From the NCBI GenBank assembly GCA_029782295.1, contig JAKOVB010000089.1, forward strand, positions 720,187 to 784,186: DNA of 64,000 nucleotides. Reading direction: 5' to 3'. Position numbers and translations under genes: made by a program. Numbering within the stretch: position 1 is the stretch's first letter; each line of letters starts with the position of its first letter. The notes under the pieces were generated by a model that saw only the letters and a program-made list of their open reading frames with translations, was not told the DNA's origin and ran no database searches. This document shows positions 8,018-16,806 of this stretch, piece after piece. This stretch comes from Pseudomonadota bacterium. GTDB taxonomy: Bacteria; Pseudomonadota; Gammaproteobacteria; Burkholderiales; Methylophilaceae.

Positions 8018-9355
8018 ATGGCAAACGAATCGATCAGCGAACACTCCGACAGCCGGGAAGCCATTATCAGCCTGTTGCAGAAGCACAAGCTGCTGGAGGG
8101 CCTGGTACAGAAACAGGACACGCCCCGGCGAGACCTGATGGAGGCGCTGGTGCGCAAGCAGAATCTGACGCGCATCCAGCAATTGCTGAACCACCTGCCA
8201 TCCGACGAAGTCGCCCAGATCCTCGAGACCCTGACCCCGCAGGATCAGCTCTTCATCTGGGACCAGATCTGGGACGAGAACAAGGAAGAAGTACTGCAGG
8301 AGGTCTCGGTCTCGGTGCTCGAACTGCTGGGCAAGCGCGACTACAAGACCGAGTCCACCCGGGTCAAGGCCTTCGAGATTGCGGACGGGCGACTGCGTGA
8401 ACTCATCATCGACAGCCACAGCGACTCGAGCTCGGTCAAACCGATCTGGATCGATATGGTCGACCCCTCGTTCGAAGACCGCGCCATGATCGGTTCCATT
8501 TTCGGTATCGAGATGCCGGATCCGAACAAGCTCAGCGACCTGGAGACCAGCGCCAAGTTCTTCATCGAGGAGGACGGCGTTATCCACCTGCGCTCCGACT
8601 TCCTGCTGGACAAGGCGGACGAATCCCGCAACGTGGCCGTGGCCTTCATCCTGCACCGCGGCATCCTGTTCTCGGTCCGGAAGGAAGAACTGCCGGTATT
8701 CCGCCTGCAACGCCTGCGCGCCCTCACCCAGCCCAATTATGTCTCGGATGCGCGCGACCTGTTGCTGGACCTTTACGCCGCCGACGTGGAATATTCCGCG
8801 GACGCGCTCGAGGACGTCTACCGCGGACTGGAAAAAGCGGGCGACCAGGTGCTGAACAAGCGGATGACTGACGAGGACGCGGCCGAGACCCTGACCATCG
8901 TAGCGCAGGAAGAAGACCTCAACGGCCGCATCCGCCGCAACGTCATGGACACCCGCCGCGCCGTCTCTTTCCTGATGCGCAGCAAGTTGCTGGAGAAACA
9001 CCAGATCGACGAATCGCAACAGATCCTGCGGGACATCGACTCCCTGGATGGCCACACCGCCTTCCTGTTCGACAAGATCAACTTCCTGATGGACGCCACC
9101 GTCGGCTTCATCAACATCAACCAGAACAAGGTGATCAAACGCCTGACCGTGCTCAGCGTGGTGTTCATGCCGCTCAACGTGATCGCCGGCATCGGCGGCA
9201 TGTCCGAATTCTCCATGATGACCAAGGACATCCCGTGGCCGGTGTCCTACGGGCTGTTCAGCATCGGCCTGGTGATCATCGGCTGGCTGACGTTCGAAAT
9301 CCTGCGCTTCTTCGAACGCCGGGAAAAGCTGCGCCAGATCTCCAGAACCGCCTAG
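8018..9355 (+). CDS. CorA-family transporter with MgtE-N-like front domain
   Basis: The 445-residue protein ends like CorA-family Mg2+/divalent channels, with a long helical cytoplasmic part and two closing membrane helices (about residues 377-396 and 408-430). The signature loop reads GGMSEFSMM, so the usual Gly-Met-Asn is Gly-Met-Ser. Residues about 15-110 look like the helical repeat of the MgtE N-terminal domain (RIQQLLNHLPSDEVAQILETL and following), which is not part of classical CorA. Function as a magnesium transporter is inferred from fold. Asn replacement could change ion selectivity, as in ZntB-like relatives (GIN). It is transcribed alone and divergently from hox. Confidence 0.85.
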   Translation: MANESISEHSDSREAIISLLQKHKLLEGLVQKQDTPRRDLMEALVRKQNLTRIQQLLNHLPSDEVAQILETLTPQDQLFIWDQIWDENKEEVLQEVSVSVLELLGKRDYKTESTRVKAFEIADGRLRELIIDSHSDSSSVKPIWIDMVDPSFEDRAMIGSIFGIEMPDPNKLSDLETSAKFFIEEDGVIHLRSDFLLDKADESRNVAVAFILHRGILFSVRKEELPVFRLQRLRALTQPNYVSDARDLLLDLYAADVEYSADALEDVYRGLEKAGDQVLNKRMTDEDAAETLTIVAQEEDLNGRIRRNVMDTRRAVSFLMRSKLLEKHQIDESQQILRDIDSLDGHTAFLFDKINFLMDATVGFININQNKVIKRLTVLSVVFMPLNVIAGIGGMSEFSMMTKDIPWPVSYGLFSIGLVIIGWLTFEILRFFERREKLRQISRTA

Positions 9356-9401
9356 GATCACGACCCCCACCCGGAAAATGTCACGTCACCGGGCGAACCG
9401 A

Positions 9402-9418
9402 CTCATGAAAATCATGAG
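9402..9418. promoter_or_regulatory. Inverted repeat CTCATGAAAATCATGAG upstream of pqqA
   Basis: Perfect 7-base arms with a 3-base spacer, 47 bases after the corA-like stop and 113 bases before pqqA. A related half TTCATGAT follows at about 9427-9434. There is no T-tract, so an operator is more likely than a terminator for the upstream gene. This is inference. Confidence 0.35.
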
Positions 9419-9531
9419 GTCACTTTCATGATCCCGCCGACTACCGCATTTCCCCGGATAGGTATGATGCAATCCATACAAGCAAGCAACAGTTGCCGCT
9501 TGATCATCAACCAAAAATGAAGGAGTTCAAC

Positions 9532-9603
9532 ATGTGGACCAAGCCCCAAGTGACCGAAATGCGTTTTGGTTTTGAAGTGACCATGTACGTTTGCAATCGC
9601 TAA
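9532..9603 (+). CDS. pqqA: PqqA, pyrroloquinoline quinone precursor peptide (orphan copy)
   Basis: PqqA is the ribosomal peptide whose Glu and Tyr are crosslinked by PqqE and then excised to make the redox cofactor PQQ. This 23-residue ORF begins MWTKP and contains FGFEVTMY, giving the essential Glu-15 and Tyr-19 in the E-x3-Y spacing. It ends VCNR; the Cys is not usual in PqqA. AAGGAG lies at ideal distance before the ATG and a strong terminator follows 21 bases after the stop, so it is a separate transcript. None of pqqB, pqqC, pqqD or pqqE is in the window. Recognition rests on close similarity to the PqqA consensus. Confidence 0.93.
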   Translation: MWTKPQVTEMRFGFEVTMYVCNR

Positions 9604-10030
9604 TTTCAAGCGATACGCAGTACGAAAAACGGCACCCGCGGGTGCCGTTTTTGTTTTTCGACCACCAGTCCCTGGCAGTCGAATCCACTGATCATACGAA
9701 ATAAAACATCCCGGCAATCCCAGAAAGCCCACTACCCCAAAGCCTTCATATCCGACACCCGCCAGAAACGGATGTTTAAAATATCCAATCACCATCTGGC
9801 AGGAAAGCTTGCGACGCACCGATTCAGCCAAGATTCGATCTCATGCCAAGCCTTGCTTTCAAAATCCCTGATCCTAGTAATGTTGAATGGCATAGTCCAG
9901 AGTGCTAGTGTTCTATGAAGGGATAGGAGTCCCTTTGTTCATGATCGGAGATTCTGGGACCGGGTTATCCGACACCGCCGGGCAGCAGGATCCCACTGTC
10001 GAGAAATCCAATAACAACTCAGGGGCATCA
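9604..10030. other. Gap between pqqA and the GGDEF-EAL gene
   Basis: Apart from the pqqA terminator at its left end, this stretch shows no supported gene. The sequence is more AT-rich than the hydrogenase region. A long minus-strand reading frame here runs antisense through pqqA and is not believed. It presumably carries the promoter of the PAS-GGDEF-EAL gene, but I cannot pick one with confidence. Confidence 0.5.
9625..9658 (+). terminator. Rho-independent terminator after pqqA
   Basis: The stem is built from AAAAACGGCACCC and GGGTGCCGTTTTT with a tiny loop, followed by more T residues. It starts 21 bases after the pqqA stop. Confidence 0.92.
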
Positions 10031-12355
10031 ATGAACGCTCAGATGATATGGCTTGCGAATACAAAAAGAATTCATATTTGGCTTCTTTCCGTCTTTGTTT
10101 CAGCTGCATTTAGCCTGCTCATTGTGATGACCATGGATTTCCTGCTCAATGGAAAAATTACCTACGATTACATTCTGACAGGCTTGATTGCTTCTCTGGT
10201 AGTAGCCTCCAGCGTTGTGGCTTTTGTGATTTATCTGCTCGACCATATCGCCCGTTTGCAGCAAGACATCAATCAGCATCATATTTACGGGAAGCAGTTC
10301 ATCAGCCTGATCGATGCAATACCAGATGCCATTTTTCTAAAGGATGGCGAGGGACGCTGGAAGATTACCAACGAACCCGCCAGAAAGTTGTTCAGGCTTC
10401 AAGGAGTTGACTGGAAAGACAAGACAGATTTGGATCTGTCATCCATGCGCCCAGAAATGCGCAACACCCATGCCAAATGTAACGAGACTGACCAGGCCAC
10501 CTGGAATGCTGGTACCCAGCTATCCTTTGAAGAGATGGTTGACACTGGAGCAGATGGCTTGCGCCAGCTGGAATTTCGGAAAGTCCCCATCTACAAAAAA
10601 AATGGGCTTCGAAAGGGGATCGTCGTTGTCGGTCGGGATGTCACAGAAAAATTAAAGGCCGAAAGAGATCTTCGTATTGCTGACACTGTTTTCAAGGCTC
10701 AGGAGGGCATGCTTGTAACCGATGCAAACAGAACAGTTATTCGTGTAAATCCCGCCTTCACCAAAATCACCGGTTACGCCTCAGAGGAAATTATTGGCAA
10801 AACACCTCGTTTACTGCAATCAGGCCGCCATTCACCAGAGTTTTACGCCCAAATGTGGCAGAGCATTAATCGTATTGGTCGATGGGAAGGCGAAATCTGG
10901 AACAAGCGCAAGAACGGCGAAATTTACCCTCAATATCTCGCAGTCTCCTCCGTGAAAGACGATGCGGGTGCAGTCTTAAATTATGTAGCCTCGATTACCG
11001 ACATCACGATGAGTAGAGAGGCGGCTGAAGAAATCCATCACCTGGCCTTCTACGACCCTCTCACGAAGTTACCGAATCGGCGGCTTTTCCAGGACCGTCT
11101 CAAAGTCGCTCTGGCCACCAGTTCACGCAGCGGCAAGCAAGGTGCCCTTTTATATATCGATCTCGACAATTTCAAAAATCTAAACGACAGCCTTGGTCAT
11201 GAAACTGGAGACGAACTGCTGAAGAAGGTAGCGCAACGCCTTCAAGAGCACGTGCGCGAAGGTGACACTGTTGCTCGCCTCGGGGGCGACGAGTTTGTGG
11301 TAATGCTGGAAAACCTGAGTGATCATGCAATCGAGGCTGCATCACAGGCTGAAACCGTTGCCAGAAAAATTCTGTCCGCCCTTAACGCGCCTTATCTTCT
11401 CGGAACACACCCATACACCAACACCGCAAGCATCGGGGCCACTATTTTCCTGGATCACAACCGGACAATAGACAAGTTGCTGCAACAAGCTGATATTGCG
11501 ATGTACCAGGCCAAGAAAGCAGGTCGTAACAGCCTGTGCCTCTTCGATCCGCAAATGCAGGCCGCCATCAATGATCGGCTGGCATTGGAAGAAAGTTTAC
11601 GACACGCCCTGGCGGAAAATCAGTTTGTGCTGTTTTATCAGCTGCAAGTCACTGACGATAATCTCGTGCTTGGCGCTGAAGTTTTAATCCGCTGGTTGAA
11701 ACCGGATCAAGGCTTGGTTTCGCCGGCATACTTTATTCCAACAGCCGAAGAAACGGGGCTGATCATCCCAATCGGATTATGGGTACTTGAAACGACCTGC
11801 GCACAAATCAAGGCATGGCAACAGAGCCCGTTAACCCGTGATCTTGTACTCTCGGTAAATGTGAGTCCTAAGCAATTCCAACAGCCTGATTTTATATCCA
11901 ACGTCCAGGCCTGCCTGGAGCGACATGGCACCCCTCCGCGCCTGCTTAAACTTGAACTGACTGAAAGCATGCTTCTCGAGAACAGTGAAAACATCATCGC
12001 CAAAATGAATATATTGAACGAGATGGGCATTCAGTTCTCACTCGACGATTTCGGCACCGGTTACTCTTCGTTGCAATACCTCAAGAGACTGCCCCTGAAC
12101 CAACTCAAAATCGACAAGTCGTTTGTGAATGACATTGCATTTGATCCCAACGATAAAGCCATTGTCTCCACCATCATTGCAATGGCAAAGAATCTAGGGC
12201 TGGACGTCATTGCCGAGGGTGTTGAGACTGAACTGCAACGAGAGAAGCTTATGGAAAATGGCTGCACGCACTTTCAAGGCTACCTCTTCAGTGAGCCCCT
12301 ACCGGTGGATCAGTTTGAAGAGTTACTCACCAAGCCTGAACCCGTTCACTCGTGA
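10031..12355 (+). CDS. Membrane PAS-PAS-GGDEF-EAL cyclic-di-GMP protein
   Basis: It probably makes and/or degrades cyclic di-GMP. From the chosen ATG (AGGGG upstream) the protein has 774 residues: two membrane helices (about 14-38 and 44-70), a first PAS (about 85-200), a second PAS (about 212-330, with NPAFTKITGY), a GGDEF domain (about 335-500, active motif GGDEF near 417), and an EAL domain (about 520-765). The EAL signature reads EVLIRW rather than EALLRW, and later motifs (ELTESM, DDFGTGYSSL, KIDKSFV, IAEGVE) are intact, so phosphodiesterase activity remains plausible. An in-frame GTG at 9902 is a less likely start. Codon use is more AT-rich than in neighbours. Confidence 0.92.
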   Translation: MNAQMIWLANTKRIHIWLLSVFVSAAFSLLIVMTMDFLLNGKITYDYILTGLIASLVVASSVVAFVIYLLDHIARLQQDINQHHIYGKQFISLIDAIPDAIFLKDGEGRWKITNEPARKLFRLQGVDWKDKTDLDLSSMRPEMRNTHAKCNETDQATWNAGTQLSFEEMVDTGADGLRQLEFRKVPIYKKNGLRKGIVVVGRDVTEKLKAERDLRIADTVFKAQEGMLVTDANRTVIRVNPAFTKITGYASEEIIGKTPRLLQSGRHSPEFYAQMWQSINRIGRWEGEIWNKRKNGEIYPQYLAVSSVKDDAGAVLNYVASITDITMSREAAEEIHHLAFYDPLTKLPNRRLFQDRLKVALATSSRSGKQGALLYIDLDNFKNLNDSLGHETGDELLKKVAQRLQEHVREGDTVARLGGDEFVVMLENLSDHAIEAASQAETVARKILSALNAPYLLGTHPYTNTASIGATIFLDHNRTIDKLLQQADIAMYQAKKAGRNSLCLFDPQMQAAINDRLALEESLRHALAENQFVLFYQLQVTDDNLVLGAEVLIRWLKPDQGLVSPAYFIPTAEETGLIIPIGLWVLETTCAQIKAWQQSPLTRDLVLSVNVSPKQFQQPDFISNVQACLERHGTPPRLLKLELTESMLLENSENIIAKMNILNEMGIQFSLDDFGTGYSSLQYLKRLPLNQLKIDKSFVNDIAFDPNDKAIVSTIIAMAKNLGLDVIAEGVETELQREKLMENGCTHFQGYLFSEPLPVDQFEELLTKPEPVHS

Positions 12356-12464
12356 ACCACCCTCCATCATGGGTTGGATTCAGAAACTTGAAAGCAGGGC
12401 ATGGCCGACATATCCATGCGAGCATGCTGTCGCCGGGCTGGAGAAATTGATTTTGCCAGAAGAT

Positions 12465-12492
12465 GCAGTCATTCATTTTTTTGAATGACTGC
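12465..12492. repeat. Perfect hairpin with all-T loop
   Basis: Arms GCAGTCATTCA and TGAATGACTGC (11 bases, perfect) enclose six T residues. It lies 110 bases after the GGDEF-EAL gene. The T-run sits in the loop rather than after the stem, so it is not a classic terminator, though it may protect the 3' end or stop transcription weakly. Confidence 0.5.
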
Positions 12493-12554
12493 CACTCGAT
12501 CCAAAGCCTACTCATCACCACCGGTACTACCGGCTTCCCCACACAAGGAACCCC

Positions 12555-13958
12555 ATGCTGTTTGACCGTCCCGTCGTCTGCCTCGACGTCGAAACCACCG
12601 GCGCCAGCCCGCAGAACGACCGCGTCACCGAAATCGGCATCGTCGAGATCACGCCGGACGGCCACGTCACGGAATGGAGCACGCTGGTGAACCCGGAGAT
12701 GCGCATTCCGCCATTCATCGAGAACCTCACCGGCATCAGCAATGCGATGGTGGCCGACGCGCCAACCTTCGACCGGATCGCCGATGAACTGATGGAGCGC
12801 CTGCGCGGCCGGGTGTTTGTGGCACACAACGTGCGTTTCGACTATGCCTTCATCAAGAACGAATTCAAGCGTCTCGACATGCCCTTCCGGGCCGACACGC
12901 TGTGCACGGTACGCCTGTCGCGCAAGCTGTATCCGCAATTCTTCAAGCACAACCTCGACAGTCTGATCCAGCGCCTCGGGATCGTCATGGAAGAGCGCCA
13001 CCGCGCGCTGGCCGACGCCAGGGTGCTGATGCATTTCCTGCAACGCCTGCCGCAGGAGCACGATGCGGAAGCGCTCCAGCAGGCGATCCGCCAGGTGATG
13101 GCGAAGCCGGCCCTGCCGGCCAACCTGCCGGAGTCCGTGGTGGAAGACCTGCCGGAATGCCCGGGGGTCTATCTGTTCTATGGCGACAACGACATGCCGC
13201 TGTACGTGGGCAAGAGCACCAACATCCGCTCCCGGGTGCTGTCGCACTTTTCCTCAGACCACGCCAGCACCAAGGAACTGCGGATCTCGCAACAGATGAA
13301 ACGGATCGAATGGCGGGAAACGGCCGGAGAGCTCGGGGCCCTGCTGCTGGAAGCGCGGCTGGTCAAGGCCATGCAGCCTATCCATAACCAGCGGCTGCGC
13401 CGCGAGAACGACCTGTGTGCCTGGCAACTGATAGACGCCCCCAACGGCGGCAAGACCGTGGTGCTGAAATACGCCACCGAACTCGATTTCGGCCGCGAAC
13501 GCGACCTTTACGGGACCTTTACCTCGCAGCGCAAGGCAGTGGAGTCATTGCGCAACCTTGCCGACGCGCACAAGCTCTGCCTGATCCAACTGGGCCTGGA
13601 GAAACCGGGGCGAGGCAAGGCGAGCCCGTGTTTCGGCTATCAACTCAGGAAGTGCCGCGGCGTCTGCTGCGGCAAGGAATCGACGCTGCAACACGACATC
13701 CGCCTGATGGAAGCGCTGGCCAGGCTCAAGCTGCGCACCTGGCCCTACCCGTCCGCCATCGGCATCAGGGAAACCTACGGCCTGCGCGACGAAGTGCATG
13801 TCGTCGACCACTGGTGCTACCTCGGCACGGCAAAGGACGAAACCGAAATTTCGCAGATCCTGGAATCCTCGTCCACGGCCGCCTTCGACCTCGACACCTA
13901 CAAGATCCTGCAGAAATTCCTGCTCGGCAAGGACGTCATCATCACCCCGCTGGGATGA
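12555..13958 (+). CDS. DnaQ-type 3'-5' exonuclease fused to a GIY-YIG (UvrC-like) nuclease
   Basis: The 467-residue protein joins two nuclease folds. Residues 1 to about 175 are a DEDDh exonuclease: D11 and E13 in CLDVETTG, a later Asp in [10 protein letters not shown], and H/D in HRALADARV. Residues about 200-290 are a GIY-YIG domain (PGVYLFYGD ... PLYVGKS) like the incision domain of UvrC or Cho. A cysteine cluster near 355-375 ([15 protein letters not shown]) resembles UvrC. The fusion recurs in proteobacteria and is often annotated as a DNA polymerase III epsilon-like protein. The role in DNA repair is inferred. Confidence 0.9.
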   Translation: MLFDRPVVCLDVETTGASPQNDRVTEIGIVEITPDGHVTEWSTLVNPEMRIPPFIENLTGISNAMVADAPTFDRIADELMERLRGRVFVAHNVRFDYAFIKNEFKRLDMPFRADTLCTVRLSRKLYPQFFKHNLDSLIQRLGIVMEERHRALADARVLMHFLQRLPQEHDAEALQQAIRQVMAKPALPANLPESVVEDLPECPGVYLFYGDNDMPLYVGKSTNIRSRVLSHFSSDHASTKELRISQQMKRIEWRETAGELGALLLEARLVKAMQPIHNQRLRRENDLCAWQLIDAPNGGKTVVLKYATELDFGRERDLYGTFTSQRKAVESLRNLADAHKLCLIQLGLEKPGRGKASPCFGYQLRKCRGVCCGKESTLQHDIRLMEALARLKLRTWPYPSAIGIRETYGLRDEVHVVDHWCYLGTAKDETEISQILESSSTAAFDLDTYKILQKFLLGKDVIITPLG

Positions 13959-14158
13959 ATGGCGATCAGGGGCAAGCCCGGTGGCCGCTGGGGTACCGGG
14001 CTTGCCGAAGCCACTCTCCCGCCGGACCACTTTCCCCCTGGCCGCCGCTGACGTATGCTGGACAACCGGGTTGCGCCCAAGGCGGCGGACAGCAGGTTCA
14101 CCGTTCCCGATACGTACCCCGGAAAATCGACAAGCCCATCCATTCCAAGGAGGATTTC

Positions 14159-14368
14159 ATGTCCGCACATACCTATAAACTCATTGAACTGGTCGGCAGT
14201 TCGACCACCAGTTCCGACGACGCCATCAATAACGCCATCGCCAAGGCCTCCCAGACCATCCGTCACCTCGACTGGTTCCAGGTGGTCGAGACCCGCGGAC
14301 ACATCGTCGACGGCAAGGTGGCGCATTACCAGGTGACACTCAAGGTGGGATTCCGGCTGGAAGACTGA
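14159..14368 (+). CDS. Dodecin, flavin-storage protein
   Basis: Dodecins are dodecameric flavin-binding proteins. This 69-residue protein has the family outline: [12 protein letters not shown] start, a helix with [10 protein letters not shown], the flavin-stacking Trp in HLDWFQV, then strands with [20 protein letters not shown] lies just before the ATG. It is transcribed alone as far as can be seen. Confidence 0.93.
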   Translation: MSAHTYKLIELVGSSTTSSDDAINNAIAKASQTIRHLDWFQVVETRGHIVDGKVAHYQVTLKVGFRLED

Positions 14369-14590
14369 GAGGATTCCAGTGCAATCAGACATCATTGAAC
14401 GCGAGATTGCACGGCTGATGACCAACGACACTTAAACAAAGGGCGAGAATCCGCGAATCTCTCTGCATCAGCAAAGAGTTCGCTGACATGCATTACTTGC
14501 TGCGCCAGTCACTCATGCCCAATCTTTGGCAGCCACCCATCAACAGCAGCCTGAAAAAAACGAATGGCACATCCGATTCCCAGGCTCGTC

Positions 14591-14612
14591 TTAAGAAAGA
14601 TACGTTTCTTAA
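14591..14612. promoter_or_regulatory. Candidate operator, TTAAGAAA-N6-TTTCTTAA
   Basis: Eight-base arms are perfect inverted repeats around GATACG, 244 bases before the cysG start. The dyad length (22 bases) fits a dimeric regulator. No T-tract follows. Confidence 0.4.
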
Positions 14613-14644
14613 ACGGGACAAACTACACCTCACACTTGACCAGC

Positions 14645-14692
14645 CGCTATCCGCACAGTGCAAAACGAACACCAATTTCTGCGCGGATAGCG
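14645..14692. repeat. Inverted repeat CGCTATCCGC ... GCGGATAGCG
   Basis: Two perfect 10-base arms are separated by 28 bases. It could form a stem-loop in RNA or be two half-sites. It lies between the first inverted repeat and cysG. Confidence 0.4.
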
Positions 14693-14855
14693 CCATAACC
14701 CCTGTCCATCGTAAACTTGGCGATCATGATCACACTCATCCAAATCGAAAACAAAACTTTTCAGCATGATTGGCGATCAAGCGCATCCAGATTAAATTTC
14801 CATTTCCTTGACGGATATCAATTTTTACCCGATTCCTTCCGATGACATTGACCAC

Positions 14856-16247
14856 ATGAACCAACTGCCCATCTTCATCGCCCTGCGTGACCGCAAATGC
14901 CTCGTTGTCGGCGGCGGCGAGGTCGCCCTGCGCAAGATCACCATGTTGCGCAAGGCCGGGGCACGCGTCACGGTAGTTGCGCCGGAACTCTGTTCCGCCC
15001 TGCTCGAACTGCAGGCGAGTCAGGAACTGAGATGGGAACCGGGCGTCTTCCAGCCAGCCCACCTCGAACAGGCCACGCTGGCAATCGCCGCAACGGACGA
15101 CGAAACCGTCAACCGGGCCGTGTCCGAAGCGGCACAGGCACGCAACATTCCTGTCAACGTCGTCGACCAGCCAGCGCTGTGCACCTTCGTGTTCCCGTCC
15201 ATCATCGACCGCTCGCCCATCGTCGTCGCCATCTCCAGCAGCGGCAAGGCCCCGGTGCTGTCGCGCCTGCTGCGCGCCCGGCTGGAGACCCTGATCCCGG
15301 CCGGATATGGACGGCTGGCGGAGCTGGCCGGCGCCTTCCGCGACCAAGTCAAGCAGAAGCTGGACGACACCCGCAAGCGTCGCATTTTCTGGGAAAACGT
15401 CTTCGAAGGCCCAATCGCGGAACAAGTGCTGTCCGGCCAGTCCGAAGCCGCGCACCGGGCCCTGCAGGACACGCTGGACCGGACCGGCAACGCCGGGGAA
15501 CAGGGCGAGGTCTACCTGGTCGGCGGCGGCCCCGGCGACCCTGATCTGCTAACCTTCCGCGCACTGCGCCTGATGCAGAAGGCCGACGTGGTGGTCTACG
15601 ATGCACTGGTCAGCCCGGCCGTCATGGAACTGGTCCGCCGCGACGCGGAGCAGATCTACGTCGGCAAGCGCACCAACAATCACACCCTGCCGCAGGAAGA
15701 AATCAATCTGCTGCTGGTCCGTCTCGCCAAGGAAGGCAAGCGTGTGTTGCGACTGAAGGGAGGCGACCCGTTCACTTTCGGACGCGGTGGCGAGGAAATC
15801 GAAACGCTGACAGAACACCGCATCCCGTTCCAGGTCGTGCCGGGCATCACCGCAGCCAACGGCGTGTCGACCTACACCGGCATCCCGCTGACCCACAGGG
15901 ATTATGCGCAGTCCGTCACCTTCACCACCGGCCACCTGCGTGATGGCACGGTGGACCTGGACTGGCCGGCCCTCGCCCGCCCGCACCAGACGGTGGTGAT
16001 CTACATGGGGTTGGGCGGTCTCGCCGACATCTGCAGAAAGATGATCGAGCACGGCCAGCCGGCCGACCTGCCCGCCGCCGCCGTGCAACAGGGCACCACC
16101 CCCAGCCAGCGCGTCGTCACCGGAACGCTGGAGACCCTGCCGGCGCTGGTCGAGGCCGCGCAACTCAAGCCGCCCAGCCTGATCATCATCGGCGAAGTGG
16201 TGAAGCTGCGCGAGAAGCTGGCCTGGTTTGAGTCTTTTCATAAATAA
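14856..16247 (+). CDS. cysG: CysG, trifunctional siroheme synthase
   Basis: CysG methylates uroporphyrinogen III twice, oxidises precorrin-2 and inserts iron to make siroheme for sulfite or nitrite reductase. The 463 residues from MNQLPIF match the usual length (about 457). The N-terminal NAD domain has [11 protein letters not shown] (about residues 13-25), then [14 protein letters not shown]. The SAM uroporphyrinogen methyltransferase half begins near residue 218 ([15 protein letters not shown]) and includes [13 protein letters not shown] and GITAANG. An upstream TTG at 14808 in frame is unlikely. The ribosome site is weak. Confidence 0.95.
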   Translation: MNQLPIFIALRDRKCLVVGGGEVALRKITMLRKAGARVTVVAPELCSALLELQASQELRWEPGVFQPAHLEQATLAIAATDDETVNRAVSEAAQARNIPVNVVDQPALCTFVFPSIIDRSPIVVAISSSGKAPVLSRLLRARLETLIPAGYGRLAELAGAFRDQVKQKLDDTRKRRIFWENVFEGPIAEQVLSGQSEAAHRALQDTLDRTGNAGEQGEVYLVGGGPGDPDLLTFRALRLMQKADVVVYDALVSPAVMELVRRDAEQIYVGKRTNNHTLPQEEINLLLVRLAKEGKRVLRLKGGDPFTFGRGGEEIETLTEHRIPFQVVPGITAANGVSTYTGIPLTHRDYAQSVTFTTGHLRDGTVDLDWPALARPHQTVVIYMGLGGLADICRKMIEHGQPADLPAAAVQQGTTPSQRVVTGTLETLPALVEAAQLKPPSLIIIGEVVKLREKLAWFESFHK

Positions 16248-16364
16248 TGCCTAACTTGTACAACACACTCGAGCACCGAACGGGCGTCCAAGTGGACAGT
16301 TCTGGTACGCAATTAGCTTCTTACCGGCATGTGGCAAATCAGCTTCTATTTTTAAGGGGAACTC

Positions 16365-16736
16365 ATGAGCGGCAAGACCAACATTCGATGGTTACCGGAA
16401 CCGGAGGTGCACGACTATCCGGCGGCAGAGTCCTACCTTAACCTCTTCAACGACGCAGAGACGGCCGCGGCCTTGTCCCGGCAACTACAAGAGGCCCCCA
16501 TGACGAGTTTCAAGGCAAAGGACATTTTCCGGGCCTCCGGGCTTTCACTCCTGGGTATCAGCAATTCGCACGTCGACAAGGACCGCCTAAAAATCACCGA
16601 CGGCCAAGCACTTTCCCCTCTGTTGCTGGTACGCGACAGAAACAACGGCAAGGTCGTGGTCGCCGACGGCTATCACCGCCTGTGCGCGGTGTACAGCTTC
16701 GACGAAGACGCCGTCATCCCCTGCAAGATCGTATAA
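16365..16736 (+). CDS. Small ParB/sulfiredoxin-fold-like protein, function unknown
   Basis: This 123-residue protein has AAGGGG just before its ATG. Its second half, PLLLVRDRNNGKVVVADGYHRLCAVY, resembles the ParB N-terminal/Srx fold, where G-x-H-R is the nucleotide-binding core (here DGYHRL, near residue 99). There is no DNA-binding domain, so it is not a partition protein. It might bind a nucleotide. It is followed by yaeQ 70 bases downstream. I do not assign a function. Confidence 0.7.
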   Translation: MSGKTNIRWLPEPEVHDYPAAESYLNLFNDAETAAALSRQLQEAPMTSFKAKDIFRASGLSLLGISNSHVDKDRLKITDGQALSPLLLVRDRNNGKVVVADGYHRLCAVYSFDEDAVIPCKIV

Positions 16737-16737
16737 T
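16732..16737 (+). promoter_or_regulatory. -10-like TATAAT before yaeQ
   Basis: A perfect TATAAT overlaps the end of the ParB-like gene, 70 bases before the yaeQ start. No good -35 is evident at 16-18 bases upstream. Confidence 0.35.
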
Positions 16738-16806
16738 CTGTTTCTCGCATCCGGCCTGTTAACTTTAACTTCAGGCCGCCTCCACTTCTCACCTGAACGA
16801 TACCCG

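Larger units (their letters stand above)
14369..14855. other. Long intergenic stretch with two inverted repeats, upstream of cysG
   Basis: This 487-base gap has no convincing gene. A GTG-started frame of 18 codons (14379-14435, product starting MQSDIIERE) follows dodecin with GAGAGG upstream. Its reality is doubtful. Reading frames across 14488-14769 show no recognisable domain. Two perfect inverted repeats (14591-14612 and 14645-14692) suggest regulation of cysG. Confidence 0.45.

Noticed and set aside
9412..9831. Minus-strand frame of about 139 codons across pqqA
   Set aside because: It runs antisense through pqqA and its terminator, has no recognisable domain and no ribosome site.
14379..14435. 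18-codon frame after dodecin
   Set aside because: It has a GAGAGG upstream and a GTG start but no recognisable feature; kept only as a remark.
14488..14769. 93-codon frame before cysG
   Set aside because: No domain, no ribosome site, and it spans both inverted repeats.
16247..16441. 64-codon frame starting at the cysG stop
   Set aside because: Overlaps the ParB-like gene in another frame and has no supporting ribosome site.
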